Source: Devosia sp. 66-14
Lineage (GTDB): Bacteria; Pseudomonadota; Alphaproteobacteria; Rhizobiales; Devosiaceae
Assembly (NCBI GenBank): GCA_001899085.1
Contig: MKVB01000004.1
Coordinates: forward strand, 100,553-164,552
Length of the DNA stretch: 64,000 bases
Direction of reading: 5' to 3'
Numbering within the stretch: the first letter of the stretch is position 1; each line of letters begins with the position of its first letter. The notes beneath the pieces were generated by a model. It did no database searches, was not told the DNA's origin, and saw only the letters and a list, made by a program, of their open reading frames with translations. The position numbers and the translations under genes are program-made. Shown here one piece after another: positions 34,021 to 43,769 of the stretch.

Positions 34021-34782
34021 ATGGCGACCGAAGCTGCGGAGATCGCGCAGGCGCTGGCCGAGCAGATTCATTCCGGTGCGATCCGCTCCGGCGAGATGAT
34101 CCCGTCTGAGCGCGACCTGTGTGAGCGCTTCGCTGTCGGGCGTACCGTGGTGCGCGAGGCCATCACCATGCTCGAGGGCATGAAGCTGATCGAGCAGCGC
34201 AAAGGCTTCCGTCCCCGTGTGGTCACTCCGACGCTGGCCCAGGCCATGGCCGGCGCGGCCGAGGCGGCCCGGTTCTTCTTTCGCGGCAGCGAGGGCAATG
34301 CGCATCTGGAGCAGGCCCGCTTCTTTCTCGAAATGAGCCTCGTGCGCTATGCCGCGCAGTTCGCCACGCAGGCGCAGCTGGGCAAGATGCTGGCCGCCAT
34401 CGAGGCCTGCGAGCGCGCCATCGGCAGCTACCCGCAGTTCCGCGAGGCGGACCTGCGTTTCCATCGCACCATTGCCGAGGTGCCGGGCAACCCGATTTTC
34501 GTCGCCCTGCACGATGCGTTCGTCGATCGCCTGATGCGCCGCCGCGAGGCGCCGGTCGATGTCGCCACCCATAATCGGCGCAGCAATGACGAGCACCGCG
34601 CCATCGTCACCGCGCTTGTCGCCCGCGACGAGCAGGAGGCGGTCAGGGTGCTGACCGTCCACCTGTCGCGCAACTACGCCACCTACATGCGCCAGGCCCT
34701 TACCGGCACTGAAGCCCTTATCGGCACCGAAGCGCTTGTCGGCACTGAACCACGTGCGGCCGTTTCCAACTCGGAGGGATGA
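34021..34782 (+). CDS. FadR/FCD-type GntR transcriptional regulator
   Basis: A 253-residue protein starting at ATG 34021. The N-terminal winged helix (LAEQIHSGAIRSGEMIPSER, VGRTVVREAITMLEGMKLIE) is followed by an FCD ligand domain with metal-type residues in ADLRFHRTIAE and the final SNDEHRAIVTAL. These regulators respond to sugar acids or organic acids and usually repress. The C-terminus carries three near-identical 6-residue units (TGTEAL, IGTEAL, VGTEPR) encoded by 18-base tandem repeats at 34702-34755. It is the first gene of the ABC/lyase operon. Confidence 0.88.
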   Translation: MATEAAEIAQALAEQIHSGAIRSGEMIPSERDLCERFAVGRTVVREAITMLEGMKLIEQRKGFRPRVVTPTLAQAMAGAAEAARFFFRGSEGNAHLEQARFFLEMSLVRYAAQFATQAQLGKMLAAIEACERAIGSYPQFREADLRFHRTIAEVPGNPIFVALHDAFVDRLMRRREAPVDVATHNRRSNDEHRAIVTALVARDEQEAVRVLTVHLSRNYATYMRQALTGTEALIGTEALVGTEPRAAVSNSEG

Positions 34783-34859
34783 GAAGGAAGGCCGGCGCCG
34801 TCGGGGTCCACGAGAGATCGTGGATCACTATCCGTGAGTTAAACAGGGAACCCATTCAC

Positions 34860-36482
34860 ATGAAGAAATTGCTGGCACTTGGCATGGCGCTGCTCATGTC
34901 GACCTCGGCGATCGGCACCGCTGCCGCGCAGGCCACCAACAACAATCCGCTTTCGGACGTGCGCGTCCGCCAGGCCCTGGCCTATGCCATCGACATGCAG
35001 ACCATCATCGACACCATCTTCGATGGCAACGCCATCAAGGCGGTCGGCATGCTCCCCAACGGCCCGTTCAAGAACCCGGACCTGAACCCCTACGACTACG
35101 ACCCGGACAAGGCCCGCGAACTGCTGAAGGAAGCCGGCTGGGATTCCAACCGTACGCTCGAGATGGTCTACTATTATGACGACCAGATCACCGCCAACCT
35201 GATGCAGGCGCTGCAGGCCTATTTCGCCGATGTCGGCGTCAACATGAATGCCCGCCTCTTGACCGGCGACGTCGCCAAGACGCTCGGCGCCATCCCGCCC
35301 AACCCGACCGACAAGTCGCTGGTCTCCTGGGATCTCGGCTATGGCGCCCGCGCTGCCATCGTCATGCAGGAATACTACAACGACTACGCCACCGGCAAAG
35401 CCAGCTCCGACCAGTTCCCGGGCACCCCCGAGATGGATGCTGCGATCGCCGCGACCAATGCCAGCACCGATCCGCAGAAGCAGAAGGAAGCCTTCTTCGC
35501 CATCGAAAAGCTGATGAACGACAACGTCTACACCATCCCGCTCTACTACCAGAAGCTCTACACGGTGGAGAGCGACCGGCTGAACCGCAACGGCGCCCCC
35601 TATGGCAACGAGCAGTTCAACTACAACTGGGACATCCAGAACTGGACGGTCGAAGCTGACGCATCCGGCAAGCACGTGTTCTACACCAACGGCGCGCCGG
35701 TCGATTACTTCGAGCATCCGTGGGCCAATCTGGGCCTGTGGGTCGGCAACCGCTTCGTCTTCGATCGCCTGCTGTTCGCCAACCCGACCATGACCGGCGT
35801 TGCCGGCGGCGACCTCGCCGAGACCTACACCATCAGCGATGACGGCAAGACCGTGACGCTGACGCTGCGCGACAACATCAAATGGCACGATGGCGAGCCG
35901 ATCACCGTCGACGACGTCACCTGGAGCTTCGAGGCGGCGCTGTTCGTGCCGAACCTGCACGGCGTGGTGGGCAAGACCCTCAACTCGCTGGAAGGCGCGG
36001 CCGACTATGTGGCCAAGAAAGCCGAGCACATCTCGGGCATTTCGACCGAAGGCAACACCATCACACTGAAGTTCGCGACGCTCGACCCGAACGTCCTGAT
36101 CTCGCTCAGCCAGTTCGCGCCGCTGCCCAAGAAGTACTTCGAGGGCACCGATCCGACCGTGCTGCAGCAGAATGCCTTCTGGCAGAAGCCGGTCGGTTCC
36201 GGCCCGTTCAAGGTCGATACCGTCGCCTTCGGTGACTACGCCTCGCTGCTGCCGTTCGACGATTACTTCCTCGGCAAGCCCAAGATCGACCAGGTGGTGG
36301 CCTTCGCCAGCGCCGACGGCGACGTCAACATGGTCAAGAACGCTGCGGCCAACCGCATCGACTTCGCCATCACCAAGGTGACCAGCGACGTGAAGGCGCT
36401 CGAAGAGATGCCGCACATGAAGCTGACGCCGATGGATATCCCCTACACCCGCATGATGTGGATCAACACTTACGACAAGTAA
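34860..36482 (+). CDS. circularly permuted family-5 substrate-binding protein of an ABC importer
   Basis: A 540-residue exported protein (signal peptide KKLLALGMALLMSTSAIGTA, cleavage after AQA at about 25). After cleavage comes the part that normally ends SBP_bac_5 proteins: NNNPLSDVRVRQALAYAID (27-45), NPYDYDPDKARELLKEAGW (76-94), EYYNDY and IPLYYQKLYTVESDRL (to about 264). Then follows the part that normally begins them: FVFDRLLFANPT (299-310), ETYTISDDGKTVTLTLRDNI, KWHDGEPITVDDV (341-353), VGSGPFKVD (445-453), ending MMWINTYDK. Joining residue 540 to residue 26 restores the usual order. It feeds the permeases encoded downstream. Confidence 0.88.
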   Translation: MKKLLALGMALLMSTSAIGTAAAQATNNNPLSDVRVRQALAYAIDMQTIIDTIFDGNAIKAVGMLPNGPFKNPDLNPYDYDPDKARELLKEAGWDSNRTLEMVYYYDDQITANLMQALQAYFADVGVNMNARLLTGDVAKTLGAIPPNPTDKSLVSWDLGYGARAAIVMQEYYNDYATGKASSDQFPGTPEMDAAIAATNASTDPQKQKEAFFAIEKLMNDNVYTIPLYYQKLYTVESDRLNRNGAPYGNEQFNYNWDIQNWTVEADASGKHVFYTNGAPVDYFEHPWANLGLWVGNRFVFDRLLFANPTMTGVAGGDLAETYTISDDGKTVTLTLRDNIKWHDGEPITVDDVTWSFEAALFVPNLHGVVGKTLNSLEGAADYVAKKAEHISGISTEGNTITLKFATLDPNVLISLSQFAPLPKKYFEGTDPTVLQQNAFWQKPVGSGPFKVDTVAFGDYASLLPFDDYFLGKPKIDQVVAFASADGDVNMVKNAAANRIDFAITKVTSDVKALEEMPHMKLTPMDIPYTRMMWINTYDK

Positions 36483-36501
36483 GGCGTGATCCGTCAGCTC
36501 C

Positions 36502-36528
36502 GGATGCCGCGACCTGGTCGCGGCATCC
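36502..36528 (+). terminator. intra-operon hairpin after the binding-protein gene
   Basis: GGATGCCGCGACC is followed by T and its exact complement (stem of 11-13 bp), then TCCCTCTTT. It lies 20 bp after the binding-protein stop and before the first permease, and would lower expression of the membrane components relative to the binding protein. Confidence 0.7.
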
Positions 36529-36568
36529 TCCCTCTTTCACTTCCCAGCCGAGTTAAGGAAACAGCCGC

Positions 36569-37531
36569 GTGCTAGCCTACGTCATCAGGCGCGTTCTGAT
36601 CATGATCCCGATGGCCGTCGCCATCAGTTTCCTGGTCTATGTCGGTCTCGACGCGACCCCCGGCGACGCCGTGTCCTTCATGCTGAGCCCCGAGCAGATG
36701 TCGGGCGCCAATCCCGAACGTCTCGAAGAGTTGCGCGAGGCGCTCGGCCTCAACCAGCCGCTGTTCGTTCGCTATTTCATCTGGCTCGGGGGGCTGTTGC
36801 AGGGCAATTTCGGCTACACCCTCACCGGTGGCGTGCCGATCTCCGACCTGTTGGCGCGGCGCCTGCCCGCGACGCTGGAACTCGCTGCCGTGGCGCTGGT
36901 GCTCTCGACCGTTTTCGGCTCGATCCTCGGCATCATCAGCGCGCTCCGCCGCGGCACCGCCACCGACAACACGTTGACCGTGGTCGGCATGGTCGGTGTT
37001 TCCATCCCTGAATTCTTCTTCGGCCTCGTCGCCATCACCGTGTTCGCGCTGAACCTCGGCTGGCTCCCGGTCGGCGGCCGCTCGATGCCGCAATACGTCA
37101 CCTTCTGGGATCGGCTGCCGCACCTGGTGATGCCGGCGCTGGTGCTGTCGATCATGATGACGGCGGGTGTCATGCGCTATGCGCGCGCCGCCATGCTCGA
37201 CGCGCTGAACAAGGATTTCATCAAGACCGCCCGCTCCAAGGGCCTGCCCGAATGGCGGGTCAACCTGCTGCACGGCTTTCGCGTCGCGCTCACTCCCGTG
37301 GTCGTGCTGATCGGCTTCCGCCTGCCGGCGCTGATCGGCGGCTCGGTGATCGTCGAGCAGGTGTTCCAGTGGCCCGGCGTCGGCAGCCTGTTCGTCCTCT
37401 CGGTGCGCAACCAGGATTATCCGGTGGTGATGGCCATCGCGCTGATCTCGGTGGTCACGGTGCTGGTGGTCAGCGTGGTCATCGACGTGCTCACCGCCAT
37501 CATCGATCCACGCGTCCGGTTGGGGAACTAG
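36569..37531 (+). CDS. ABC transporter permease, DppB/OppB type
   Basis: A 320-residue membrane protein starting at GTG with AAGGAAA upstream. The N-terminus YVIRRVLIMIPMAVAISFLVYVG and the NPERLEELREALGLNQPLF loop are typical of the first permease of the peptide/oligosaccharide family, followed by six membrane segments and the EAA loop DFIKTARSKGLPEWRVNLLHG that contacts the ATPases. It imports the ligand delivered by the permuted binding protein. Confidence 0.92.
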   Translation: MLAYVIRRVLIMIPMAVAISFLVYVGLDATPGDAVSFMLSPEQMSGANPERLEELREALGLNQPLFVRYFIWLGGLLQGNFGYTLTGGVPISDLLARRLPATLELAAVALVLSTVFGSILGIISALRRGTATDNTLTVVGMVGVSIPEFFFGLVAITVFALNLGWLPVGGRSMPQYVTFWDRLPHLVMPALVLSIMMTAGVMRYARAAMLDALNKDFIKTARSKGLPEWRVNLLHGFRVALTPVVVLIGFRLPALIGGSVIVEQVFQWPGVGSLFVLSVRNQDYPVVMAIALISVVTVLVVSVVIDVLTAIIDPRVRLGN

Positions 37532-37533
37532 CC

Positions 37534-38469
37534 ATGGCCCTTGCCGATATCCCGCGCCGCCGCACCCGTTTCGACCGTCGCTTCGATCGTATCCGCGCCC
37601 TCGAGGAAGCCGGCCGCCTGAAGCATCCGACCGGCAGCCGGCTGGTCCGCAAGTTCATGAGCAACCGACTGGCGGTGATCGGGCTGGTGGTGTTTTCCAT
37701 CATCCTCCTCGCCGCGATCTTCGCGCCGCTGCTGACGCCGTGGGACCCGACCAAGATCAACCTGCGCGCCATGCTGCAGCCACCCTCCTGGGAGCATTGG
37801 TTCGGCACCGACAAGACCGGGCGCGACGTGTTTGCCCGCGTGCTCTATGGCGGCCGCATCTCCATTCTCGTCGGGCTCGGCAGCGCCGTGGTCTCGGCCA
37901 TTATCGGAGTGATCATCGGCTGCTACGCCGGCTATGTCGGCGGCTGGTTCGATGCCGTCTGCATGCGCATCTCCGAAATCATCATGGCCTTCCCCGAGCT
38001 GATCCTGGTGCTGATGCTGGTCTCGATCCTCGGCCAGTCGCTCAGCAACATCATGATCATCTTCATCCTCGGCGGCTGGTGCGGCATCTATCGCCTGGCC
38101 CGCGCCAGCATGCTGTCGCTGCGCGAGGAGGAGTATGTGCAGGCGCTGCGGAGCTTCGGGCTCTCCGTGCCGCTGATCTGCTTCAAGCACATCCTGCCCA
38201 ATGCGCTTGGGCCCATCATGGTCAACATCACGCTGTCGACCGCCGCCTTCATCCTCGCCGAAGCGGGTCTCAGCTTCCTCGGCCTCGGCGTGCCGATGAA
38301 CATCGCCACCTGGGGCAACATCCTCAATGTCGCGCAGGACCTCGGCGTGCTGCAGAACAACTGGTGGATCTGGCTGCCGGTGGGCACGACGATTTCGCTC
38401 TTCGTCCTCAGCGTCAATTTCATCGGCGACGGCCTCCGCGACGCCACCGACCCGACGCAGCAGGGCTGA
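37534..38469 (+). CDS. ABC transporter permease, DppC/OppC type
   Basis: A 311-residue membrane protein. The OppC N-terminal segment (FMSNRLAVIGLVVFSIILLAAIFAPLL) is followed by the conserved HWFGTDKTGRDVFARVLYGGRISI and the EAA loop YVQALRSFGLSVPLICFKHILPNALGP. It starts 3 bases after the previous stop and forms the membrane channel with the DppB-type partner. Confidence 0.92.
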   Translation: MALADIPRRRTRFDRRFDRIRALEEAGRLKHPTGSRLVRKFMSNRLAVIGLVVFSIILLAAIFAPLLTPWDPTKINLRAMLQPPSWEHWFGTDKTGRDVFARVLYGGRISILVGLGSAVVSAIIGVIIGCYAGYVGGWFDAVCMRISEIIMAFPELILVLMLVSILGQSLSNIMIIFILGGWCGIYRLARASMLSLREEEYVQALRSFGLSVPLICFKHILPNALGPIMVNITLSTAAFILAEAGLSFLGLGVPMNIATWGNILNVAQDLGVLQNNWWIWLPVGTTISLFVLSVNFIGDGLRDATDPTQQG

Positions 38470-38474
38470 CCCAG

Positions 38475-39492
38475 ATGACCACTACCACTCAGCTGCCGGT
38501 CGATGACGTCGCGCTCAGCGTGCGTGACCTGAAGACCTTCTTTTACACCAACAAGCGCTGCAACAAGGCGGTGAACGGCGTCTCGTTCGAGATCCGGAAG
38601 GGCAAGACCCTCTGCATCGTCGGCGAGAGCGGCTGCGGCAAATCCGTGACCGCCTCGGCGATCATGCAGTTGCTGCCGACGCTGTCGCGCATCGAGGAAG
38701 GCGAGATCGTCTATCACTCGGAACGCGGCGACATCCGGCTCGATACGCTCGCGCGCAACGGCAGGGCCATGCGCTCGATCCGTGGCTCCGAGATCGCCAT
38801 GATCTTCCAGGATCCGATGACGGCGCTGAACCCGGTCTTCACCATCGGCTTCCAGATCGTCGAGAACCTCCGCTACCACACCGCGATGCGCGGCCGGCAG
38901 CTCATGGACAAAGCCATCGACCTGCTGCGCTCGATGGGCATTCCGGCGCCCGAGCGGCGGGTCGAGCAGTTCCCGCACCAGTTCTCGGGCGGCATGCGCC
39001 AGCGCGCCATGATCGCCATGGCCATGGCCTGCAACCCGAAAATCCTGATTGCCGACGAGCCGACCACGGCGCTCGACGTCACCATCCAGGCGCAGATCTT
39101 CGAGCTGATGGCGACGCTGAAGCGCGACCACGGCACCGCCATCATGCTGATTACCCACGACATGGGCGTGGTGGCCGAACTCGCCGACGATGTTGCCGTC
39201 ATGTACATGGGCAACATCGTCGAGGCCGGCACCGTCGACGAGGTGCTGCGCCGGCCCAGCCACCCCTATACCTGGGCGCTGCTCGATTCCGTGCCGGTGC
39301 TGGGCCGCGGCAAGAACCAGGATATCCGCGCCATTCCGGGGTCGACCCCTGATCCGTTCAACCGGCCAACGGGCTGCCAGTTTGCCGATCGCTGCGTCTA
39401 CAAGCTCGATGCCTGCGAGCTTGCCCTGCCGGCCGAAACCCACCTGTCCCCCACGCATCGCGTCAGGTGCGTGCGCCACGAGGAGTTCGCCA

Positions 39493-39509
<17 letters not shown>
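38475..39509 (+). CDS. ABC transporter ATP-binding protein, DppD/OppD type
   Basis: A 344-residue ATPase; the start is ATG 38475. Walker A GESGCGKS is at 50-57, the Q-loop in [12 protein letters not shown], the signature [19 protein letters not shown], Walker [14 protein letters not shown], and the C-terminal oligopeptide-transporter extension with the Cys cluster [15 protein letters not shown] (an iron-sulfur-type motif in some homologues). It overlaps the next ATPase gene by 17 bases. Confidence 0.93.
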
Positions 39510-40533
<1,024 letters not shown>

Positions 40534-40565
40534 TCGCCCGGCGCCAGCCCCCAACGGAGCCCCAA

Positions 40566-41492
40566 ATGCCCGCCTTCGACATCAAATCCATCACCGGCGT
40601 TCTTCCGGCGATGGTGACCCCGTTCGACGAAGACGAGAAGCTCGACGAGAAGCGCTTGCGCGCCGTCGTCAACTTCCTCATCGAGCGCAAGGTCGAGGGG
40701 CTCTACATCACCGGCTCGACCGGCGAGTCCTTCCTGATGTCGCCCGAGGAGCGCAAGCGCGTCGTCGAAGTGACCATGCAGGAGAACCGTGGCCGCGTCC
40801 CGGTGATCGCCCATATCGGTGCCATCAGCACCTTCCACTCGATCGACCTGGCCCAGCATGCCGAGCGAACCGGCGTCGACGCCATCTCCTCGGTGCCGCC
40901 GATCTACTGGGGGTTTTCCGCCGACCAGATCCACGGCTACTACGCCGACATCACCAGATCGACCAAGCTGCCGATGATTGCCTATAACGTGCCGATGGCG
41001 GCGCTCGGCTTCGACATGATCAAGCGGCTCTCGAGTATCGATGGCGTCGCCGGGGTCAAGTACACCGCCACCACCCATCACGACATCATCCGGATCAAGG
41101 AAGAGATCGGGCAGGATTTCATCGTCTATTCCGGCGCCGACGAGATGGCCATGTCGGGCCTGAGCTTCGGCGCCGACGGCATTATCGGCTCGTTCTACAA
41201 CTCGATGCCCGAGATCTGGATGGCGCTGCGCGATGCGGTCGCGGCCGGCGACCTCAAGGAGGCCAAGCGCCTGCAGGAGATCGGCAATGCCGTGATCTTC
41301 TTCTCGCTCGGTCGCGGCGGCATACCCTCGATCAAGCGCGCCATGGCCTGGATGGGGTGCGACGCCGGCTATGTCCGCAAACCGCTGGGCGGCTTCATCG
41401 ACCAGGCGGCCGACGACAAGCTGAAGGCCGAGTTCCGCGGGCTGCGCGACGAGCGCAAGCTCAAGGGCGTCGCCTTCCTCGACGCGCTCTGA
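40566..41492 (+). CDS. N-acetylneuraminate lyase-like DHDPS-family enzyme
   Basis: A 308-residue TIM-barrel class I aldolase. GLYITGSTGESFLMSPEER (45-63), IAHIGAISTFHS, the catalytic Tyr140 in MIAYNVP and Schiff-base Lys165 in GVKYTATTHHD line up with E. coli NanA (Tyr137, Lys165). It should cleave a 2-keto-3-deoxy sugar acid to pyruvate and an aldose. NanA specificity is suggested by the GSTGE-S-F context, but keto-deoxy-glucarate or other lyases of the family remain possible. Confidence 0.75.
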   Translation: MPAFDIKSITGVLPAMVTPFDEDEKLDEKRLRAVVNFLIERKVEGLYITGSTGESFLMSPEERKRVVEVTMQENRGRVPVIAHIGAISTFHSIDLAQHAERTGVDAISSVPPIYWGFSADQIHGYYADITRSTKLPMIAYNVPMAALGFDMIKRLSSIDGVAGVKYTATTHHDIIRIKEEIGQDFIVYSGADEMAMSGLSFGADGIIGSFYNSMPEIWMALRDAVAAGDLKEAKRLQEIGNAVIFFSLGRGGIPSIKRAMAWMGCDAGYVRKPLGGFIDQAADDKLKAEFRGLRDERKLKGVAFLDAL

Positions 41493-41506
41493 GAGGGAGC
41501 GAAGCG

Positions 41507-42415
41507 ATGGGGGGAACGCTTCGTACGGTGCTGACGCTGAATAGTGACCGCTCGGTCCGAAGCGGCAGCACTACCGACCTGGTGGACGCCATTCGGCGCG
41601 GTGCCGATCTCCGCATCGGCACGGCGTTCCGCCACAACGAACACATCGACACCAAATCTTCGAGCAACGAGCTGATCGAGGAGGTCGCCGAGTTCCGCCA
41701 GACCTGGCTGCTCGATGATCGCTGGGCCGCCGGCATCATGACGCTGCGCATGCCGGTGGAACTGCCCGAGGGTTTCGGCCCGCGTCCCTCGATGTCGTTC
41801 TTTCTCTACAACCAGGACGGCACCCAGGCGATCGCCCGCCCCTATCTCGACGGCCAGCCGCCGACCGGAACACGCGGGGCTTCGCCGCTCGACGACATGT
41901 CCGACATGCCGCGCTACCACCAGTTCGACAGTTTCGACGCCGGCACCAACGCGCCCTCGAGCAACTTCGTCTACGATTTCGACAGCTACCGCTTCATGGT
42001 CAACGACCGCTGGCGCGAGGTGCTGTCGCACGATCACACGGGGCGGCCGATCTCCGGCTCGGTCGAGGCGCTGAACGAAGCGTTCCTGCGCGGCGCGCCG
42101 GTCAAGGTAGCAATCAGCAAGTTCGGCGTCGGGCTGGTGCCACCGGGCGAGACCGCGCCGGAGCACGAAGCCTTCATCCACTGCGGCTCCTGCTACTACT
42201 ACACCGAGCAGAAGCTCTTCATCACCGGTACCCATCCGGCCGTGCGCATCAAGCCGGCCATCCCGTTGCGTTATGAGAGTGGCGGCTGGGATTTCTGCTG
42301 GCTGGTGGCGCGCACCGATGGCCAGGTCGAGCGCTGGCGCTGCGATCCGCACACCCTCGCCTTCGATCGCAGCACCCATCGCTACGACATGCGCTGGTTC
42401 GTCTCGGGAGAGTAA
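41507..42415 (+). CDS. protein of unknown function in the ABC/lyase operon
   Basis: A 302-residue protein, ATG 41507 with GAGAGGGAG upstream. No signal peptide or membrane segment. It is rich in aromatic and acidic residues and beta-type stretches (AAGIMTLRMPVELPEGFG, SMSFFLYNQDGTQAIARPYL, ESGGWDFCWLVARTDGQVERW), which suggests a beta-sandwich. I do not recognise a family. It lies between the NanA-like lyase and an alpha-hydroxy acid oxidase with gaps of 14 and 6 bp, so it likely acts on the same pathway. Confidence 0.75.
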   Translation: MGGTLRTVLTLNSDRSVRSGSTTDLVDAIRRGADLRIGTAFRHNEHIDTKSSSNELIEEVAEFRQTWLLDDRWAAGIMTLRMPVELPEGFGPRPSMSFFLYNQDGTQAIARPYLDGQPPTGTRGASPLDDMSDMPRYHQFDSFDAGTNAPSSNFVYDFDSYRFMVNDRWREVLSHDHTGRPISGSVEALNEAFLRGAPVKVAISKFGVGLVPPGETAPEHEAFIHCGSCYYYTEQKLFITGTHPAVRIKPAIPLRYESGGWDFCWLVARTDGQVERWRCDPHTLAFDRSTHRYDMRWFVSGE

Positions 42416-42421
42416 CACGAC

Positions 42422-43579
42422 ATGCGTCTCGATCGGTTGCTGACCGTCGACGACTTCAAGCGCGTGGCCGAGCGCCGCGTCCCGAAAATGTTCTTCCAGT
42501 ATGCCGACTCGGGCGCCTACACCGAGCAGAGCTACCGGGAGAACAGTTCCGATTTCACCCACATTCGCCTCGAGCAGCGCGTCGGCCGCGATATCTCCAG
42601 CCGCAGCCTTTCGACCACCATGCTCGGCCAGCCGGTATCGCTGCCGCTCGGCCTCGCCCCAACCGGCGCCGCCGGCATGCAGGTGGCGGACGGCGAGATC
42701 AAGGCGGCCCGCGCCGCCGCTGAGGCCGGTATCCCGTTCACCCTCTCCACCGTCTCGATCTGCTCGATCGAGGACGTTGCCGCGGCCACCGATCGCCCAT
42801 TCTGGTTCCAGCTCTATGTGCGCAAGGATCGGGCCTTCACCGAGCGGCTGATCGACCGGGCGCGCGCCGCCAACTGCGCCGCCCTCGTCGTCACCATGGA
42901 TTGCCAGCACTACGGCCAGCGTCACAAGGATGTGCGGAACGGCCTCACCGTGCCCCTGAAATTCACCCCGAAATTCGTCGCCGAACTGGCGCTGAAGCCG
43001 GCCTGGTCATTGGCCATGCTCGGCACGCCACGGCGCAGTTTCGGCAACTTCGCCGGCCATGTCCCCGGCGCCAACAGTGTCGCCGAGCTGGCGCAGTGGA
43101 TGTCGCAGCAGGACGACCTGACGCTCAACTGGCAGGATCTCATCTGGATCAAGCGCCGCTTCGGCGGCCCGCTGGTGGTGAAGGGGATTCTGCACGCCGA
43201 CGATGCCCGCGCCGCAGTGGCCCATGGCGCCGATGCCATCATCGTCTCCAACCATGGCGGCCGCCAGCTCGACGGCGCCCCCTCGACCATCCGCGTGCTG
43301 CCGCGCATCGTCGATGCGGTCGGCGGGCAATGCGAAATCTACCTCGATAGCGGCGTCCGCTCCGGCCACGACATGCTGAAAGCCGTGGCGCTCGGCGCCC
43401 GCGCCGTGTTCATCGGCCGCCCCACCCTCTACGGCCTCGGCGTCGCCGGTGAAGCCGGCGTCACCCGCGTGATCGACATCATCAGGGCGGAGGCCGACAG
43501 CGCGCTGGGACTGATGGGCGAGACCGACGTGACGCAGCTGGGGGCACACAATATCGAGTCGAATGATCTGGTGAAGTAG
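42422..43579 (+). CDS. FMN-dependent alpha-hydroxy acid oxidase/dehydrogenase (LldD family)
   Basis: A 385-residue TIM-barrel flavoprotein. FFQYADSGAYTEQSYREN opens the FMN domain, LAPTGAAGMQ follows, and the C-terminal IIVSNHGGRQLDGAPSTI contains the catalytic His with the substrate Arg; YLDSGVRSGHDMLKAVALGA binds the FMN phosphate. It oxidises an L-2-hydroxy acid to a 2-keto acid. It is the last gene of the FadR/ABC operon and may make or use the keto acid of the pathway. Confidence 0.88.
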   Translation: MRLDRLLTVDDFKRVAERRVPKMFFQYADSGAYTEQSYRENSSDFTHIRLEQRVGRDISSRSLSTTMLGQPVSLPLGLAPTGAAGMQVADGEIKAARAAAEAGIPFTLSTVSICSIEDVAAATDRPFWFQLYVRKDRAFTERLIDRARAANCAALVVTMDCQHYGQRHKDVRNGLTVPLKFTPKFVAELALKPAWSLAMLGTPRRSFGNFAGHVPGANSVAELAQWMSQQDDLTLNWQDLIWIKRRFGGPLVVKGILHADDARAAVAHGADAIIVSNHGGRQLDGAPSTIRVLPRIVDAVGGQCEIYLDSGVRSGHDMLKAVALGARAVFIGRPTLYGLGVAGEAGVTRVIDIIRAEADSALGLMGETDVTQLGAHNIESNDLVK

Positions 43580-43598
43580 GGGCGCCGGCGGCGCGGCC

Positions 43599-43752
43599 AT
43601 CCTCCCCCGCGTGGCGGGGGAGGGGGACCAGCGAAGCTGGTGGAGGGGGGAGCTAGACTCACGGCGACTCTTGCCGCCCCCTCCACCACCCTTCGGGCGG
43701 TTCCCCTCCACCACCCTTCGGGCGGTTCCCCTCCCCCGCCCCGCGGGGGAGG
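43599..43752. repeat. paired-palindrome element R5
   Basis: CATCCTCCCCCGCGTGGCGG on the left and CCCCGCCCCGCGGGGGAGGA on the right form the outer arms. The right side also holds a tandem duplication of the unit TCCACCACCCTTCGGGCGGT (43682 onwards), and the left a GGTGGAGGGG counterpart. It lies between convergent genes. Confidence 0.8.
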
Positions 43753-43769
43753 ATCAGGAGAGCTCGCCT

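Noticed and set aside
34860-36482. Binding-protein gene as two fused pseudogene fragments
   Set aside because: A single frame of normal length with one signal peptide, matching module ends and intact downstream transporter genes supports a working permutant rather than decay.
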